Positions 1 through 8,847 of a stretch of 46,192 nucleotides of DNA are shown here, piece by piece (position 1 is the stretch's first letter; each line of letters starts with the position of its first letter). The translations under genes were made by a program, and so were the position numbers. The notes beneath the pieces were generated by a model. The model did not search any database and had not been told where the DNA came from. It worked only from the letters and a program-made list of their open reading frames with translations. Origin of the DNA: CBFDCQ01 sp965603355 (GTDB taxonomy: Bacteria > Hydrogenedentota > CAZGCA01 > CBFDCQ01); the NCBI GenBank assembly GCA_965603355.1, contig CBFDCQ010000019.1, positions 1 to 46,192 of the forward strand. The letters run 5' to 3'.

Positions 1-1
1 G

Positions 2-41
2 GAGGACATTTCTAATGAGCTAACACAGAGGACATTTCTAA
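2..41. repeat. 14-nt direct repeat at window edge
   Basis: GAGGACATTTCTAA occurs twice, at 2-15 and 28-41, 26 nt apart. Short repeats of this kind are often found at the ends of insertion sequences, but no transposase is visible in the window. I treat it as a possible mobile-element end only. Confidence 0.4.
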
Positions 42-152
42 AGAGTCTTGACACGATCAATTTCGCAACTTGAAAGTGATTTGCGTTTTTGCGAGACCAA
101 TACGGTATCTCAGGTGGGAGGACAAGAGGGAAGAATGGGCCTGAATGCCAGA

Positions 153-180
153 AGGGGGAGGCTGTGGTCTGCCTCCCCCT
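153..180 (-). terminator. Hairpin after the deiodinase-like gene
   Basis: A 10-bp perfect stem (AGGGGGAGGC paired with GCCTCCCCCT) closes an 8-nt loop. It lies about 50 nt downstream of the minus-strand deiodinase-like gene. There is no strong T run after it, so it may be a weak intrinsic terminator or an mRNA 3' stabilising hairpin. Confidence 0.5.
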
Positions 181-230
181 CCAAGTATCGATTCGGACAC
201 CCATGGTCCGAAGAGAGTTCTGTTAATGGA

Positions 231-950
231 CTATTCGCCTTCCTTCGCAGGAGCTTCTTCTCTTTCTTCGTCTCTCTCTCTTTCTCTTTCTTTCTGCATC
301 TTTATCAGCTCCGGAGACAGGGGTGGTTTGTGTCCGGTCATCTCCCCAAGCTTCTTCCAGAGAGCTACAGGATCCGACCATGCCTGCCACATCGCTATTT
401 TGCCCTCCTTGTCCACGACGATCAGACTGTTGGGCATGCCGCCTCCCAGGGTGTTCTGGAGGCACTTCTCACCGAACGTGTCGATCAGTACCGGTCGGGT
501 CTGCGTATACTCTTTCAGCATTTCCAACGCGTAATCAACACGTTCCTTCGCGGTTTTGGTTTCTTTCTTCTTCGAGAAATCGAAGTCGTCCATCTTTTGT
601 CCCGCGTGAGGTTCGCGCGTGTACAGCATGTAGAACACAACCCCGTGGTCCTTGAAGTCCTTGGCGATTTTGTCCATAGCTGGAACTTTCTCCAAGTAAG
701 GCGGTCAGGTGCATGCACCCAATTCCAGAACGAATATCTTCTTTCCCTTGAAACTGGACAGCTTGACCGGCTTACCCTTCATGTCTTTCAACGTGAAATC
801 AGGGACAACTTGACCAATCTTAGGACGAGGCGGTCGCCGTCGCCTGCTCCTGCGCCGTTCGCCGCGCTCGCCCTCCTGGGCCAGCAGGCTTGTGGACAGG
901 AAACATGCGAGGGTTACAAGAATCAGCCCCATCCACACTTTCCTTCGCAT
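231..950 (-). CDS. Deiodinase-like thioredoxin-fold selenoprotein (Sec at residue 82)
   Basis: Exported redox protein of the iodothyronine-deiodinase-like / redoxin group. An ATG at 950 follows GGAGGTGAT and begins a signal peptide (MRRKVWMGLILVTLACF). An Arg-rich linker and a redoxin start (VPDFTLKDMKGKPVKL) follow. The frame then meets a TGA at 705-707 inside GACT-U-PPYLEKVP, the deiodinase signature (G-x-C-T-U-P-P). It continues without interruption for 157 codons, including YTREPHAG, QTRPVLIDT and MPNSLIVVDKEGKI, all matching deiodinase-like features. The C-terminal tail is highly charged (KERERERDEEREE). Read through, the protein is 239 aa; without Sec insertion both halves would be useless fragments. 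The substrate is unknown: the bacterial members are better regarded as thiol/peroxide redox proteins than as hormone deiodinases. The neighbour upstream on the same strand is another Sec candidate. Confidence 0.9.
680..696 (-). promoter_or_regulatory. Candidate SECIS of the deiodinase-like gene
   Basis: Eight nt after the TGA, CTTGGA pairs with TCCAG (one bulged T) around a GAAAGT loop. A different fold, ACTT-GGAGA-AAGT, is also possible. It does not follow the 14-nt/GG-loop geometry of the other SECIS elements here, so the exact fold is uncertain although readthrough itself is well supported by the protein. Confidence 0.45.
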
Positions 951-1084
951 TCGTCTATCACCTCCTTCCTCCCGTTGTATTCGTGAAACGAAACCACTAA
1001 GTTCTCTCTTGAATATAACACATAATCGGCGCAACGGTGCCCATGCCTGTGTCAGTCCCCTCAGGAATCCAATCACGGTGGGCC

Positions 1085-1804
1085 CTATTCAAACTGTAGA
1101 CCGAAATCCCGGTAGAAGGTCTCGGTCGTAATGCGCAATGGTTGTATCTCGTCAGGATCAACAATGCCGTCCTGCAGGAGCGACGTGACAATGGTTGACC
1201 AGTCCGATCTCGCCTCATCGTACGCGGCCGTACCGCCCTGCGCACTTGCTGATAGAGACGCCTCTTCGAGCCGGGACTGGATCGAATTGAGCTCGTCAGC
1301 CGCGGGTGACTCCTCAAGCAGTTTGGCGCGGTAGGCGTAGATGTAATCGTTCGACTTTTGCAGTTGAGCTCTGACGTGCAGAACGTGGAAATGTTCTCTG
1401 AGACTTGCGAGGAGTTCCCGGGCCTTGTCAATCTGACCCTCTTTTAGAGCGTCTTCTGTGTTGCGTGTGAGGACGTAGAACCGCTTCGTCCAGTCGCACC
1501 AGTCCTTCATCTTCGAGAAACGGAGGGGGTAAGTCTTGCCGGCCTCCGAGTAGAGCTTTTTGGCGTGGGTGACAAACCCGGTCTTAAAGTCGTTGTAGGC
1601 TTCTGTGGGAGTACCCTGGTCCAGCTGAGAAAGGGTCTTGAGATAGCTCTCGGACAGCGCTACCATCGAACTGTCCCAGAGTTCGTCGAGCCGAGCGGCA
1701 GCCAACGGGCTCCGCGGTGGCGAGCCTCACCCCGCGCACGCAACGCGCGGTAACGCGATGCTAAGCATCATCGCCACAACGACGGCAATAGTCCTGGGTC
1801 GCAT
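1085..1804 (-). CDS. Secreted helical protein with Sec after the signal peptide
   Basis: The family is not recognised. A good start site (AAGGAG, then ATG at 1804) opens a signal peptide (MRPRTIAVVVAMMLSIALP, then RVACAG), and an in-frame TGA at 1727-1729 follows at codon 26. The frame stays open for another 213 codons to TAG. The mature protein would begin near CAG-U-GSPPRSP and continues with a mostly helical, charged domain (KDWCDWTKRFYVL; SLREHFHVLHVRAQL), 239 aa in all. The only conventional start after the TGA is a TTG without a ribosome site, which would remove the export signal. A strong hairpin 11 nt after the TGA supports Sec insertion. A nonsense mutation that inactivated export is the alternative. 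It lies 60 nt downstream of the giant repeat protein and 134 nt upstream of the deiodinase-like gene. Confidence 0.65.
1695..1715 (-). promoter_or_regulatory. Candidate SECIS of the signal-peptide Sec gene
   Basis: On the minus strand GCGGAGCC pairs with GGCT-G-CCGC (8 bp, one bulged G) around the loop CGTT, beginning 11 nt after the TGA. Spacing, bulge and a GU in the loop resemble the E. coli fdhF upper stem-loop more than the 14-nt type seen elsewhere in this window. Confidence 0.5.
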
Positions 1805-1864
1805 CTTGTCAGCCTCTCCTTCGGCAGCATAATTCTACACGGTCATGCCGGGAGTTGTCAAGGA

Positions 1865-4800
1865 TTAGGTTCCGTCTGTATTCACCTCGATCACGAACCC
1901 TTCATATGCCTTGCCTTTTTCAAGATTGAACGTCTTGAAGCTCTGGTACCGGCCCATCCCTTCAACGCTATACTGCAAGTCGATTTCACCCTCCGGAAGG
2001 TATATCTCCCAGGTTCCATCCTCATCGACAGTGGGATCGTAGCGATTGGATGCCCTGAAAGCCATCAGAGTCTTCCAGCCCTTCAGTGCTTCTCCCGTCT
2101 TGGCATCGACGAATTTCCCTCTCACCGGTATGCCCTCTTCAATTTCGAGCGTTATCTCCACGGTCTCACCCGGTGCCGCGGTAAAAGAGGGCGGCGATGC
2201 GCACACGTATTTCCTGCCTTCAGGCGTCGTAGGCAAGTACCAAAGGTTATACTGGCCGGGTACCAGGTCGTCGAGAAAGAATGTCCCGTTCTCGCCTCGC
2301 TCACAGCGCCTGTTGCCACCTCCGCAGACCACTATACTTGCGTCGGTAGTTGATTCCGGTTTGCCGGTCTCCTTGACAATAACCGTTCCCTTCAAGATTG
2401 CAGCTAAGGAAAGGCTGAAGATGCTTTCCTCGTCCTGGTCCGGGGTCAACCACTTTTCTTCAATGGCGTAGCCGGAGGCGGATACCTGCAAATATGCCAA
2501 GTCCCGCTTGTCGAACCTCGCCAATTCGAACCGCCCCTCTGCGTCGGTCGTGTACTTGAAATCGAGAACCTCGCGGAAAAAGGCGGTAGCGGGAAAGCCC
2601 TCGAGATGCCCCTGGCGCATTCCGATCACTTTGACCTCGGCACCGGCAAATGGTTTCCCATTCTCATCCAGAACTTGCCCGGACCAGTGGTCACCCCCTG
2701 AATGAAGTACAAGTTTGCCCTCGACGTCCTCGTTGAGACGAACCCCGCGGTACGCCAGGTCGTATCCCTCGAGGTCACAACCAAGGATGCCGCGTCCCGA
2801 AACCTTATCGCCGGCCGGTTTGAAGGAGAACTCGGCCTTGCCGTCACCGTCCGTCACAGCCGTGTCAGAGTGAGCAGTTTCCTTCCCCTCTTCCTGGAGC
2901 TTCACCAACAGAGTAAGCGGAGCACTTGGAACAGGATTGCCCTCATCGTCAACAACGGTGATCCGATAACCAGTCCCCTCAGAGAGGGGGCTGAGCACGG
3001 TCTCAAAGTCGACGCTGTCGGTGGGCGCGGTCGCCGAGCGTGCCTTGTATCCTTCTGCCCGGATCATTAAGGTAACTTCGCCGGCAGCCAGCCGCTCGAC
3101 AACAAATTCGCCGTTCTTATCGCTCGTGATTTGCTCATTCCGAACGTCCTGCGGGAGCATCTGCCATGAGGTGACCTGAATACGCGCACCATCAATCGGT
3201 TCCCCCTTGTCGTTGACGACGCGTCCCATGAGCGCGTTGAGAAACTGTTTCGCCTCAAAGGTTATAGGATTTCCCGGTTCAAGTTTGGAGATATCGATGG
3301 TTGCATTACCGTAGTCGTAGTCCCGGTTATCCTCGTCGTCGGAACTCCACCACGCATAATAGGTCGCTTTCGGGCACAGATTCTCGACTGCGAACTTCCC
3401 GTCCACATCGGCTTCAGGCTCCTGACGGACACGATAGTGCGCTCTCCCGTTCAGGTAGACATCCAGGTAGAACACCAAGTTCCCAGCGGGCAGGCCTTCG
3501 GCGTTGAGCACCTGGCCATCATAGTCCTGCGTCGGCTCGAGCGCAATGGCCGCCTCGGTGTCTCCCTTGTTCAACCGGACCAGCGCCGCCAGCTCCTCGT
3601 CCTCGGAGATCGCGAACAGTTCCACGCCGTCACCTTTTGGCACCGTTTTCAGCGTGAAAGCCCCGTTATCGTCCGTCTTGACGGCCGGCAGGTCGGAATG
3701 AACGTGGACCATGGCGCTCTTCACGCCGTGCCCCTGATCGTCCAGCACACGCCCTGTCACCTGGCGTGCCGGCAGGAGTTTGACCTTGACGTCCATGTCA
3801 GTGATGTCTTCCGTCACCGTACCCCGGTACGCGTAGTAGTTCCCCTGCTGTCGCCGCCATTCTTCGTCGATCAGGTAATTGCCGTCGCGCCTGGACTCCT
3901 CGAAGCTGAGCCGTACGCTAGTGCCGGGCGCCACAGTCACGCTGAACGCCCCGTTCTCGTCCGCACTGGCATCCTTGGTATCCAGGTTTCCGCGCCCGGT
4001 TTCTATGAGCAGACGCATAACCATGTTAGGGACCGGCTCGCCGGTGACGAGATCGCTCACTGTGCCTGACAACACAAATCCGCGGTTCACCGTAAGGTCC
4101 TTGACAACCTTATCGCCGGGACTAACGTCGAACGTTATACTCTTGCCAACGTATGATGATCCCGGTCGGAAATCAATAGCCTTGAGTTCAGAGTGACCGC
4201 CACCTTCCGTTTGGGTCTGTTTCACGGCGTCACTCAGCCACCAGAAGTAATACCCGGATCCCGGCGCGTTGTTAAACACATAGTTGCCTTCCTTGTCACT
4301 GACCGTCACCTGGTCGCAGAACAGCCGCTGCCCGTGATAGATGTACTGGACCGCTACGCCGGCAGCGGGCGTGCCGTCCTCGAAGTTTACCTTGCCCGAC
4401 ACGCGTACCGCGTCGAACAGGCCTACGGTCCCGCGCCCCCATATCCGAGTGTAGCCCTCCTTGTCGAACCAAAACCTCCCCGGCGGCAGTCCCATCAACT
4501 CGATCCTGCCTTCTTCATCGGTCTCGCCCGAGCTGACTCCGATGTCCTTGTCAAGCGAAAGGCTGTTGTAATACCGCTCGTACTCGCCCGGGTGGGCTTC
4601 CTGGTGCTCCCCGCTGGATAGGTACACGTGGGCGCCGGGAATTGGGTTTCCCTCCAAATCCTCGAGTTTGATCTCATAGGTCACAACTTCAGAGAGAGTA
4701 ATCGTAATATTGTCGGTCGGATCTCCCTTGAGCCGCGTCTCGAAATCGATGCCGAGCTCAGGGTGTTTGGCAACGAAGCTATAGCGTTGTGGGCGCTGCT

Positions 4801-5182
4801 CGCCGCCGGTCAGTTCGGGTTCCCACACGACGGCCTTCTCGAACTTGAACAGCCCGGTCTCGTCGGTCGTCGTCCTGCCTACAAAGCGGTCGCGGAAGCG
4901 GTATTGACCATGCACGAAGTACGCGTAGACTTGCGCTCTGGGCACAGGATTACCTTCCAGATCCACAACTTTCCCGGAGGCGTCAAACCGCTCAAGTTTG
5001 GCGAGAGTCTCGTCGAGTTCGCGGAAGCCCGTGGGCAACGGGTCAACCGCGCTTTCGGGCGCACCGGTCGGTTGTGCCCCAGAGCTGTGTGAAAGGGACG
5101 CCAAGACCAGCACAGCGCATAATACAGTAAGCTTCCTGGACAGAGTGTTTCTCTTGAACGCGTTGCGTAGTTCTTTTCTCAT
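1865..5182 (-). CDS. Giant exported carboxypeptidase-regulatory-like repeat protein
   Basis: A 1105-residue protein with a signal peptide (LTVLCAVLVLASLSHSSGA), started at the ATG preceded by AAGGAGG; the open frame extends 17 codons further upstream without a ribosome site. It is built from about ten beta-sandwich repeats of the carboxypeptidase-regulatory-like / CnaB type, each with a V-x-G-x-V-x-D-x-x-G-x-P-V-x-G-A-x-V core and a T-D-x-x-G-x-F strand (for example VVDLEGNPVPRAQVYAYF, VVNDKGEPIDGARIQVTS, VLDENGKPFAGAEVKVIG). There is no enzyme domain and no membrane anchor. Such proteins usually sit in the periplasm or on the surface in structural or binding roles. It is the first gene of the minus-strand group leading to two selenoprotein candidates. 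Confidence 0.85.
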   Translation of the reverse strand: MRKELRNAFKRNTLSRKLTVLCAVLVLASLSHSSGAQPTGAPESAVDPLPTGFRELDETLAKLERFDASGKVVDLEGNPVPRAQVYAYFVHGQYRFRDRFVGRTTTDETGLFKFEKAVVWEPELTGGEQRPQRYSFVAKHPELGIDFETRLKGDPTDNITITLSEVVTYEIKLEDLEGNPIPGAHVYLSSGEHQEAHPGEYERYYNSLSLDKDIGVSSGETDEEGRIELMGLPPGRFWFDKEGYTRIWGRGTVGLFDAVRVSGKVNFEDGTPAAGVAVQYIYHGQRLFCDQVTVSDKEGNYVFNNAPGSGYYFWWLSDAVKQTQTEGGGHSELKAIDFRPGSSYVGKSITFDVSPGDKVVKDLTVNRGFVLSGTVSDLVTGEPVPNMVMRLLIETGRGNLDTKDASADENGAFSVTVAPGTSVRLSFEESRRDGNYLIDEEWRRQQGNYYAYRGTVTEDITDMDVKVKLLPARQVTGRVLDDQGHGVKSAMVHVHSDLPAVKTDDNGAFTLKTVPKGDGVELFAISEDEELAALVRLNKGDTEAAIALEPTQDYDGQVLNAEGLPAGNLVFYLDVYLNGRAHYRVRQEPEADVDGKFAVENLCPKATYYAWWSSDDEDNRDYDYGNATIDISKLEPGNPITFEAKQFLNALMGRVVNDKGEPIDGARIQVTSWQMLPQDVRNEQITSDKNGEFVVERLAAGEVTLMIRAEGYKARSATAPTDSVDFETVLSPLSEGTGYRITVVDDEGNPVPSAPLTLLVKLQEEGKETAHSDTAVTDGDGKAEFSFKPAGDKVSGRGILGCDLEGYDLAYRGVRLNEDVEGKLVLHSGGDHWSGQVLDENGKPFAGAEVKVIGMRQGHLEGFPATAFFREVLDFKYTTDAEGRFELARFDKRDLAYLQVSASGYAIEEKWLTPDQDEESIFSLSLAAILKGTVIVKETGKPESTTDASIVVCGGGNRRCERGENGTFFLDDLVPGQYNLWYLPTTPEGRKYVCASPPSFTAAPGETVEITLEIEEGIPVRGKFVDAKTGEALKGWKTLMAFRASNRYDPTVDEDGTWEIYLPEGEIDLQYSVEGMGRYQSFKTFNLEKGKAYEGFVIEVNTDGT

Positions 5183-5638
5183 TCTGGGCCTCCTTCTGCC
5201 GGCATGGCTCCTCATTCGCGCCGAGATTCTCACGGATCAATGGCTACTGGATTCCAAACTGATCAAATAAAGACAAGATTCGTGTGAGTGCTGATAACGA
5301 AGCGACTCACGTGCCCCCCCAATCCCCGGCTTTTGGCAATTGACCACCACGCGCCCCGCGAGCACCTTCCCCCAACATTATAAACCGAAAAAGACAGGTT
5401 TCTGTTGTCAAGCAAGTATCAACGCTAAACCACACCGTCTCAGAAGGCGGTCGGTGATGAAACAACCTAGAATAGTATATCGCGAAGCGGTCTTGATGTA
5501 AATAGGAGGCTTCTGGGGGACAATTTCTGCATTTTCGTGTTGCATTATCGGGGGATAGAGTGTATAAAGTTATCTGCTGAGCCGGTTATCGGCTCATCGT
5601 CGGCGCCGGGTTTTGCAGGAGAGTGTAAACAGGGAGGC
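5183..5638. other. Divergent intergenic region before selC
   Basis: There is no gene between the minus-strand repeat protein and selC. It contains a clear + strand promoter at 5540-5568, just upstream of the tRNA, and a short dyad (GTGAGT ... ACTCAC) near 5285-5310. No convincing minus-strand promoter could be picked for the repeat protein. Confidence 0.6.
5540..5568 (+). promoter_or_regulatory. Promoter of selC / sel operon
   Basis: TTGCAT, 17 nt, TATAAA: a sigma70-type promoter about 65 nt before the mature tRNA-Sec. With selA starting 12 nt after the tRNA CCA, it probably drives selC and the sel genes together. Confidence 0.65.
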
Positions 5639-5732
5639 GGAGGTGACAGGGGCCCGGTGGCTCCCGCGGTCTTCAAAACCGTAGAGCTGCTTAACCGCGG
5701 CGGGTGGGTTCGACTCCCATTCACCTCCGCCA
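5639..5732 (+). tRNA. selC: tRNA-Sec (anticodon TCA), CCA encoded
   Basis: Selenocysteine tRNA. An 8-bp acceptor stem (GGAGGTGA with TCACCTCC), discriminator G and encoded CCA are visible. The anticodon loop CTTCAAA carries TCA at 5673-5675 and is closed by GCGGT/ACCGT. A long D arm, a long variable arm and the T arm GTGGG-TTCGACT-CCCAT complete the outline. The 94-nt length and 8-bp acceptor are typical of bacterial tRNA-Sec and resemble the E. coli molecule. It supplies the UGA-decoding tRNA for the in-frame TGA genes in this window. Confidence 0.96.
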
Positions 5733-5744
5733 ATATGGTGAACC

Positions 5745-7148
5745 ATGGGGAAAAAAGCCAAGGATAGCGGCAGCGACCCGAGACGCAATCTGCCGTCTGT
5801 CGCTGCCCTGCTCGAGGAAAAGGCGGTCGAGGCTATGATCGCCGAGCATACCCGCCCGATAGTGCTGGACGCTGTCAATGACGCGCTGGCTTGGTTCAGG
5901 AAGAATCTTAAGAGCGGTGAGGCGGCTCCCGGTGTCAGCGACGTAATCGCAAAGGTCGAATCGTTCCTGCTCGCGAAAGAGCGCGACAGGTTGCGTCCCG
6001 TAGTCAACGCCACCGGCATCATTCTGCACACGGGGCTTGGCAGGGCCGTGCTGCCTCAACGCGCCGTGGACGCGATTGCCGGACTTAACCGCTGCTGCAA
6101 CCTCCAGATGGATATGGAGACGTGCGCGCGCGGGAAACGCAACTACATGACCGAGTACCTGCTGGCCAAGCTGACCGGTGCGGAAGCGGCTATGGTGGTG
6201 AACAACAACGCCGCCGCGACGCTGCTGATTCTCACGGCGTTGTGCGAAGGTAAGGAGGTCATCGTCTCGCGCGGCCAACTGATCGAGATCGGCGGGTCGT
6301 TCCGGCTGCCGGATTGCATACACCAGAGCGGCGCTATCATGGTAGAGATCGGTACGACGAACAAGACGCATCTGCACGATTACGAGCGGGCGTTGTCGGA
6401 GAATACCGCCGCGATTCTGCGTGTGAATCCCAGCAACTACCGGGTTATCGGATTCGCCGGCCAGGTGCCAATCGCGGATCTGGTAACGCTCAAGAAAAAA
6501 CAGCCGGTGGTGGTGATTGACGATCTTGGATGCGGCGCTCTGGTCAATCTCGAGGAGTACGGTCTGCCACACGAGCCGACCGCGCCGGATAGCATTGCTG
6601 CGGGTGCGGACCTGGTCTGCTTCAGCGGGGATAAGCTGATCAGCGGGCCCCAGGCGGGAATAATAGTCGGCAAGAAGGAGCTGGTTGACAGGATCAAGAA
6701 ACATCCTCTGACTCGTATGCTGCGTGTATGCAAGCTGACCGACCTGGCTATGGAGCAGACGCTGCGGCTATTCCTCGAGCCGGATACCCTGCTCGAGAAC
6801 CACCCGACGCTTCGCATGCTGACTGTACCTGCGGCCACGCTGAAGAAAAGGGCCGCGAAGCTGAAGAAGAACATCGAGAAGGACAAGCTTGCAATCAACG
6901 CGCATGTGGCGGAAGGCGAAAGCGCCACCGGCGGCGGTTCGCTGCCCGGTGTGCCGATCAAGACGTACGTCCTGGCGCTGACCTCCTCGAAGCTGTCGGC
7001 CGACCGGTTGAGTTATCTCCTCAGACAAAACGAGCCGCCCATCATCGCAAGGATAGCCGATGACGAAGTGCTTCTCGACATGCGAACCCTGCTCGACGGC
7101 GAGGAGGAACTGATCTTAGAAGCATTGAAGGGAATCGCGCACTCTTGA
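5745..7148 (+). CDS. selA: L-seryl-tRNA(Sec) selenium transferase
   Basis: A PLP enzyme that converts Ser-tRNA(Sec) to Sec-tRNA(Sec) with selenophosphate. The 467 aa are normal for SelA. The N-terminal tRNA-binding domain (RNLPSVAALL) is followed by the core motif RPVVNATGIILHTGLGRA, then VVNNNAAATLL, and SGDKLISGPQAG, whose Lys297 is the expected Schiff-base lysine. The start is the ATG 12 nt after the encoded CCA of selC; no strong ribosome site lies before it, probably because the tRNA 3' end occupies that space. It is followed by selD and selB in the same direction. Confidence 0.97.
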   Translation: MGKKAKDSGSDPRRNLPSVAALLEEKAVEAMIAEHTRPIVLDAVNDALAWFRKNLKSGEAAPGVSDVIAKVESFLLAKERDRLRPVVNATGIILHTGLGRAVLPQRAVDAIAGLNRCCNLQMDMETCARGKRNYMTEYLLAKLTGAEAAMVVNNNAAATLLILTALCEGKEVIVSRGQLIEIGGSFRLPDCIHQSGAIMVEIGTTNKTHLHDYERALSENTAAILRVNPSNYRVIGFAGQVPIADLVTLKKKQPVVVIDDLGCGALVNLEEYGLPHEPTAPDSIAAGADLVCFSGDKLISGPQAGIIVGKKELVDRIKKHPLTRMLRVCKLTDLAMEQTLRLFLEPDTLLENHPTLRMLTVPAATLKKRAAKLKKNIEKDKLAINAHVAEGESATGGGSLPGVPIKTYVLALTSSKLSADRLSYLLRQNEPPIIARIADDEVLLDMRTLLDGEEELILEALKGIAHS

Positions 7149-7209
7149 AATCCGGAATCCGTGCTCGCCGAAAGAAAACACCTAGACATTAAGCACAAGC
7201 GAGGAATTT

Positions 7210-8811
7210 ATGACAATTGACGTGCAGCGCCGCAAGGCAGTGATGGCGCGTTCGATAAAGCTGGGACACTGCGTCTGCAATCCCAAGAAGCCGTGCCCGT
7301 GCGACATATTCAGGGAGTACAACATCTGCCAGTGCGCGGGCGAGAAGATGCCCGTGAAGACCGGCGATGTGCCCTTGACCAGGCACGTGCGGAAGGCCGG
7401 GTGCGCGTCCAAGATCGGTCAGGCGGACCTGCTGCGCATTCTGAGCAAGCTGCCTGCGGTGACCGATCCCAACGTGCTTGTAGGCACTGCTGCGGGAGAC
7501 GACGCAGGCGTCTACAAGCTCGACGACCGGTACGCGCTCGTCCAGACCGTGGACGTGTTCACGCCGTGCGTCGACGATGCGTACCTTTTCGGTCAGATCG
7601 CCGCCGCCAATTCCGTGAGCGATGTCTATGCTATGGGCGGCAGGCCTCTCACCGCGCTGTCGATTATCGGTTTCCCGATTGATGAACTCGACGGCAGTCT
7701 TATGGAGGAGATGCTTCGCGGCGGGATGGAGAAGCTCGAGGAGGCCGGATGCAGCCTGATTGGCGGTCACAGCATCAACGACGAGGAGATCAAGCTCGGG
7801 TTCGCGGTGACCGGGCTCATGGACTCGGAGAAAGCGGTCCAACGTGACAATGCCCACCCTGGAGACGTGCTCGCCCTGACCAAACCTCTCGGCACCGGAA
7901 TGGTTTCCTTTGCCGCTCAAATCGGGCGGATTAGCCAAGAGTGCCTCGACGAAGTCGGCGCATCGATGGCTGAGTTGAACAAGGACGCCGCCGAACTGAT
8001 GGTCAAGTATGGAGCCAACGCCTGCACGGACGTCACCGGGTACGCGCTGGCGGGTCATCTCGTGGAGATGGTGCGTGGCAGCGGCGTGACAGCGGAGATA
8101 GATATGTCCAGTCTGCCGGTGTTTGCCGCAGCGCAGGCGTGTCTCGAGAACGATATTCTGCCGGGCGCTATCGAGCGTAACCAGGAGTACTCGATGGCGT
8201 GGGTCAAGGTGGCGGATACGCGCGGTGAGAAGAATCTGCCCATCCTTTACGACCCGCAAACTTCCGGAGGACTCTTGATCTCGCTGCCGGAGGAACAGGG
8301 AAACGCTTTCGTAAAAGAGATGCGCGAACGCGGACGCAACACCACATCTATAATAGGACGTGTGCTAGAAAAGGATGAGCCGCAAGGCAAGGTCATAATC
8401 GTTAACAGCGAATTGCAGAACTTTGTAGGAAAAAAGGAGGCCGTTATCATGGCCGGGAAAAAGAAAGCCGAGAAACCAGCGGCGGCTACCGCGCCGGCTG
8501 ATATGAGTTGCTGTGAAAACCCGCCCGGGACTGGAGGAAGTGACGCTGCAGATACGCTCGCTATGTTTAGTGACTTCATGAAGGAAGCGAGCAAGGCTGG
8601 CAGGATCGACGCGCGGAACAAGAAGCTGATGGCCGTGGCGCTTTCGATCGCCCAGCACTGTCGTCCGTGCCTGAAGATCCACCTGCAGGGCGCGATCAAG
8701 ATGGGAATTCCTAAGGAGGAGATCGACGAGGTCGCATCCTTGGCCACCGCGTTCGGTGGGTGCACAGCGATGATGTTCTACAAGGAGGTGTGCGAAGAAC
8801 TCGGTTTGTAA
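7210..8811 (+). CDS. selD: Selenophosphate synthetase fused in frame to an AhpD-like domain
   Basis: Makes selenophosphate from selenide and ATP. Residues 1-55 form a Cys-rich extension (HCVCNPKKPCPCD, then ICQCAGE), possibly a metal or selenium site. The SelD core follows: KAGCASKIG with Cys65 and Lys68 in the catalytic Cys/Lys positions (the second Cys of E. coli GCGCK is Ser here), DVFTPCVDDAY, SDVYAMGG, GGHSI, DVTGYALAGHL and DPQTSGGLL. After about residue 410 the frame runs on into a 121-aa carboxymuconolactone-decarboxylase/AhpD-like domain with CRPCLKIH (CxxC). A strong internal ribosome site precedes the Met at the junction, so the C-terminal domain may also be made alone. AhpD-like proteins are redox proteins and often have Sec forms, so it may reduce selenium for SelD; that is inference. 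Confidence 0.93.
   Translation: MTIDVQRRKAVMARSIKLGHCVCNPKKPCPCDIFREYNICQCAGEKMPVKTGDVPLTRHVRKAGCASKIGQADLLRILSKLPAVTDPNVLVGTAAGDDAGVYKLDDRYALVQTVDVFTPCVDDAYLFGQIAAANSVSDVYAMGGRPLTALSIIGFPIDELDGSLMEEMLRGGMEKLEEAGCSLIGGHSINDEEIKLGFAVTGLMDSEKAVQRDNAHPGDVLALTKPLGTGMVSFAAQIGRISQECLDEVGASMAELNKDAAELMVKYGANACTDVTGYALAGHLVEMVRGSGVTAEIDMSSLPVFAAAQACLENDILPGAIERNQEYSMAWVKVADTRGEKNLPILYDPQTSGGLLISLPEEQGNAFVKEMRERGRNTTSIIGRVLEKDEPQGKVIIVNSELQNFVGKKEAVIMAGKKKAEKPAAATAPADMSCCENPPGTGGSDAADTLAMFSDFMKEASKAGRIDARNKKLMAVALSIAQHCRPCLKIHLQGAIKMGIPKEEIDEVASLATAFGGCTAMMFYKEVCEELGL
8434..8451 (+). promoter_or_regulatory. Internal ribosome binding site at the selD/AhpD junction
   Basis: AAGGAGG at 8434-8440 stands 8 nt before an in-frame ATG at 8449. 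The position is exactly between the SelD core and the AhpD-like domain. It could give a free 120-residue AhpD-like protein besides the fusion, or mark a recent loss of a stop codon between two genes. Confidence 0.55.
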
Positions 8812-8847
8812 GGGCCTAGAGGAATCAGCCGCGGCGGAACTGAACTC

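Noticed and set aside
48..986. 312-codon + strand ORF across the deiodinase-like gene.
   Set aside because: It is the antisense of a gene with clear homology and a good start site on the other strand.
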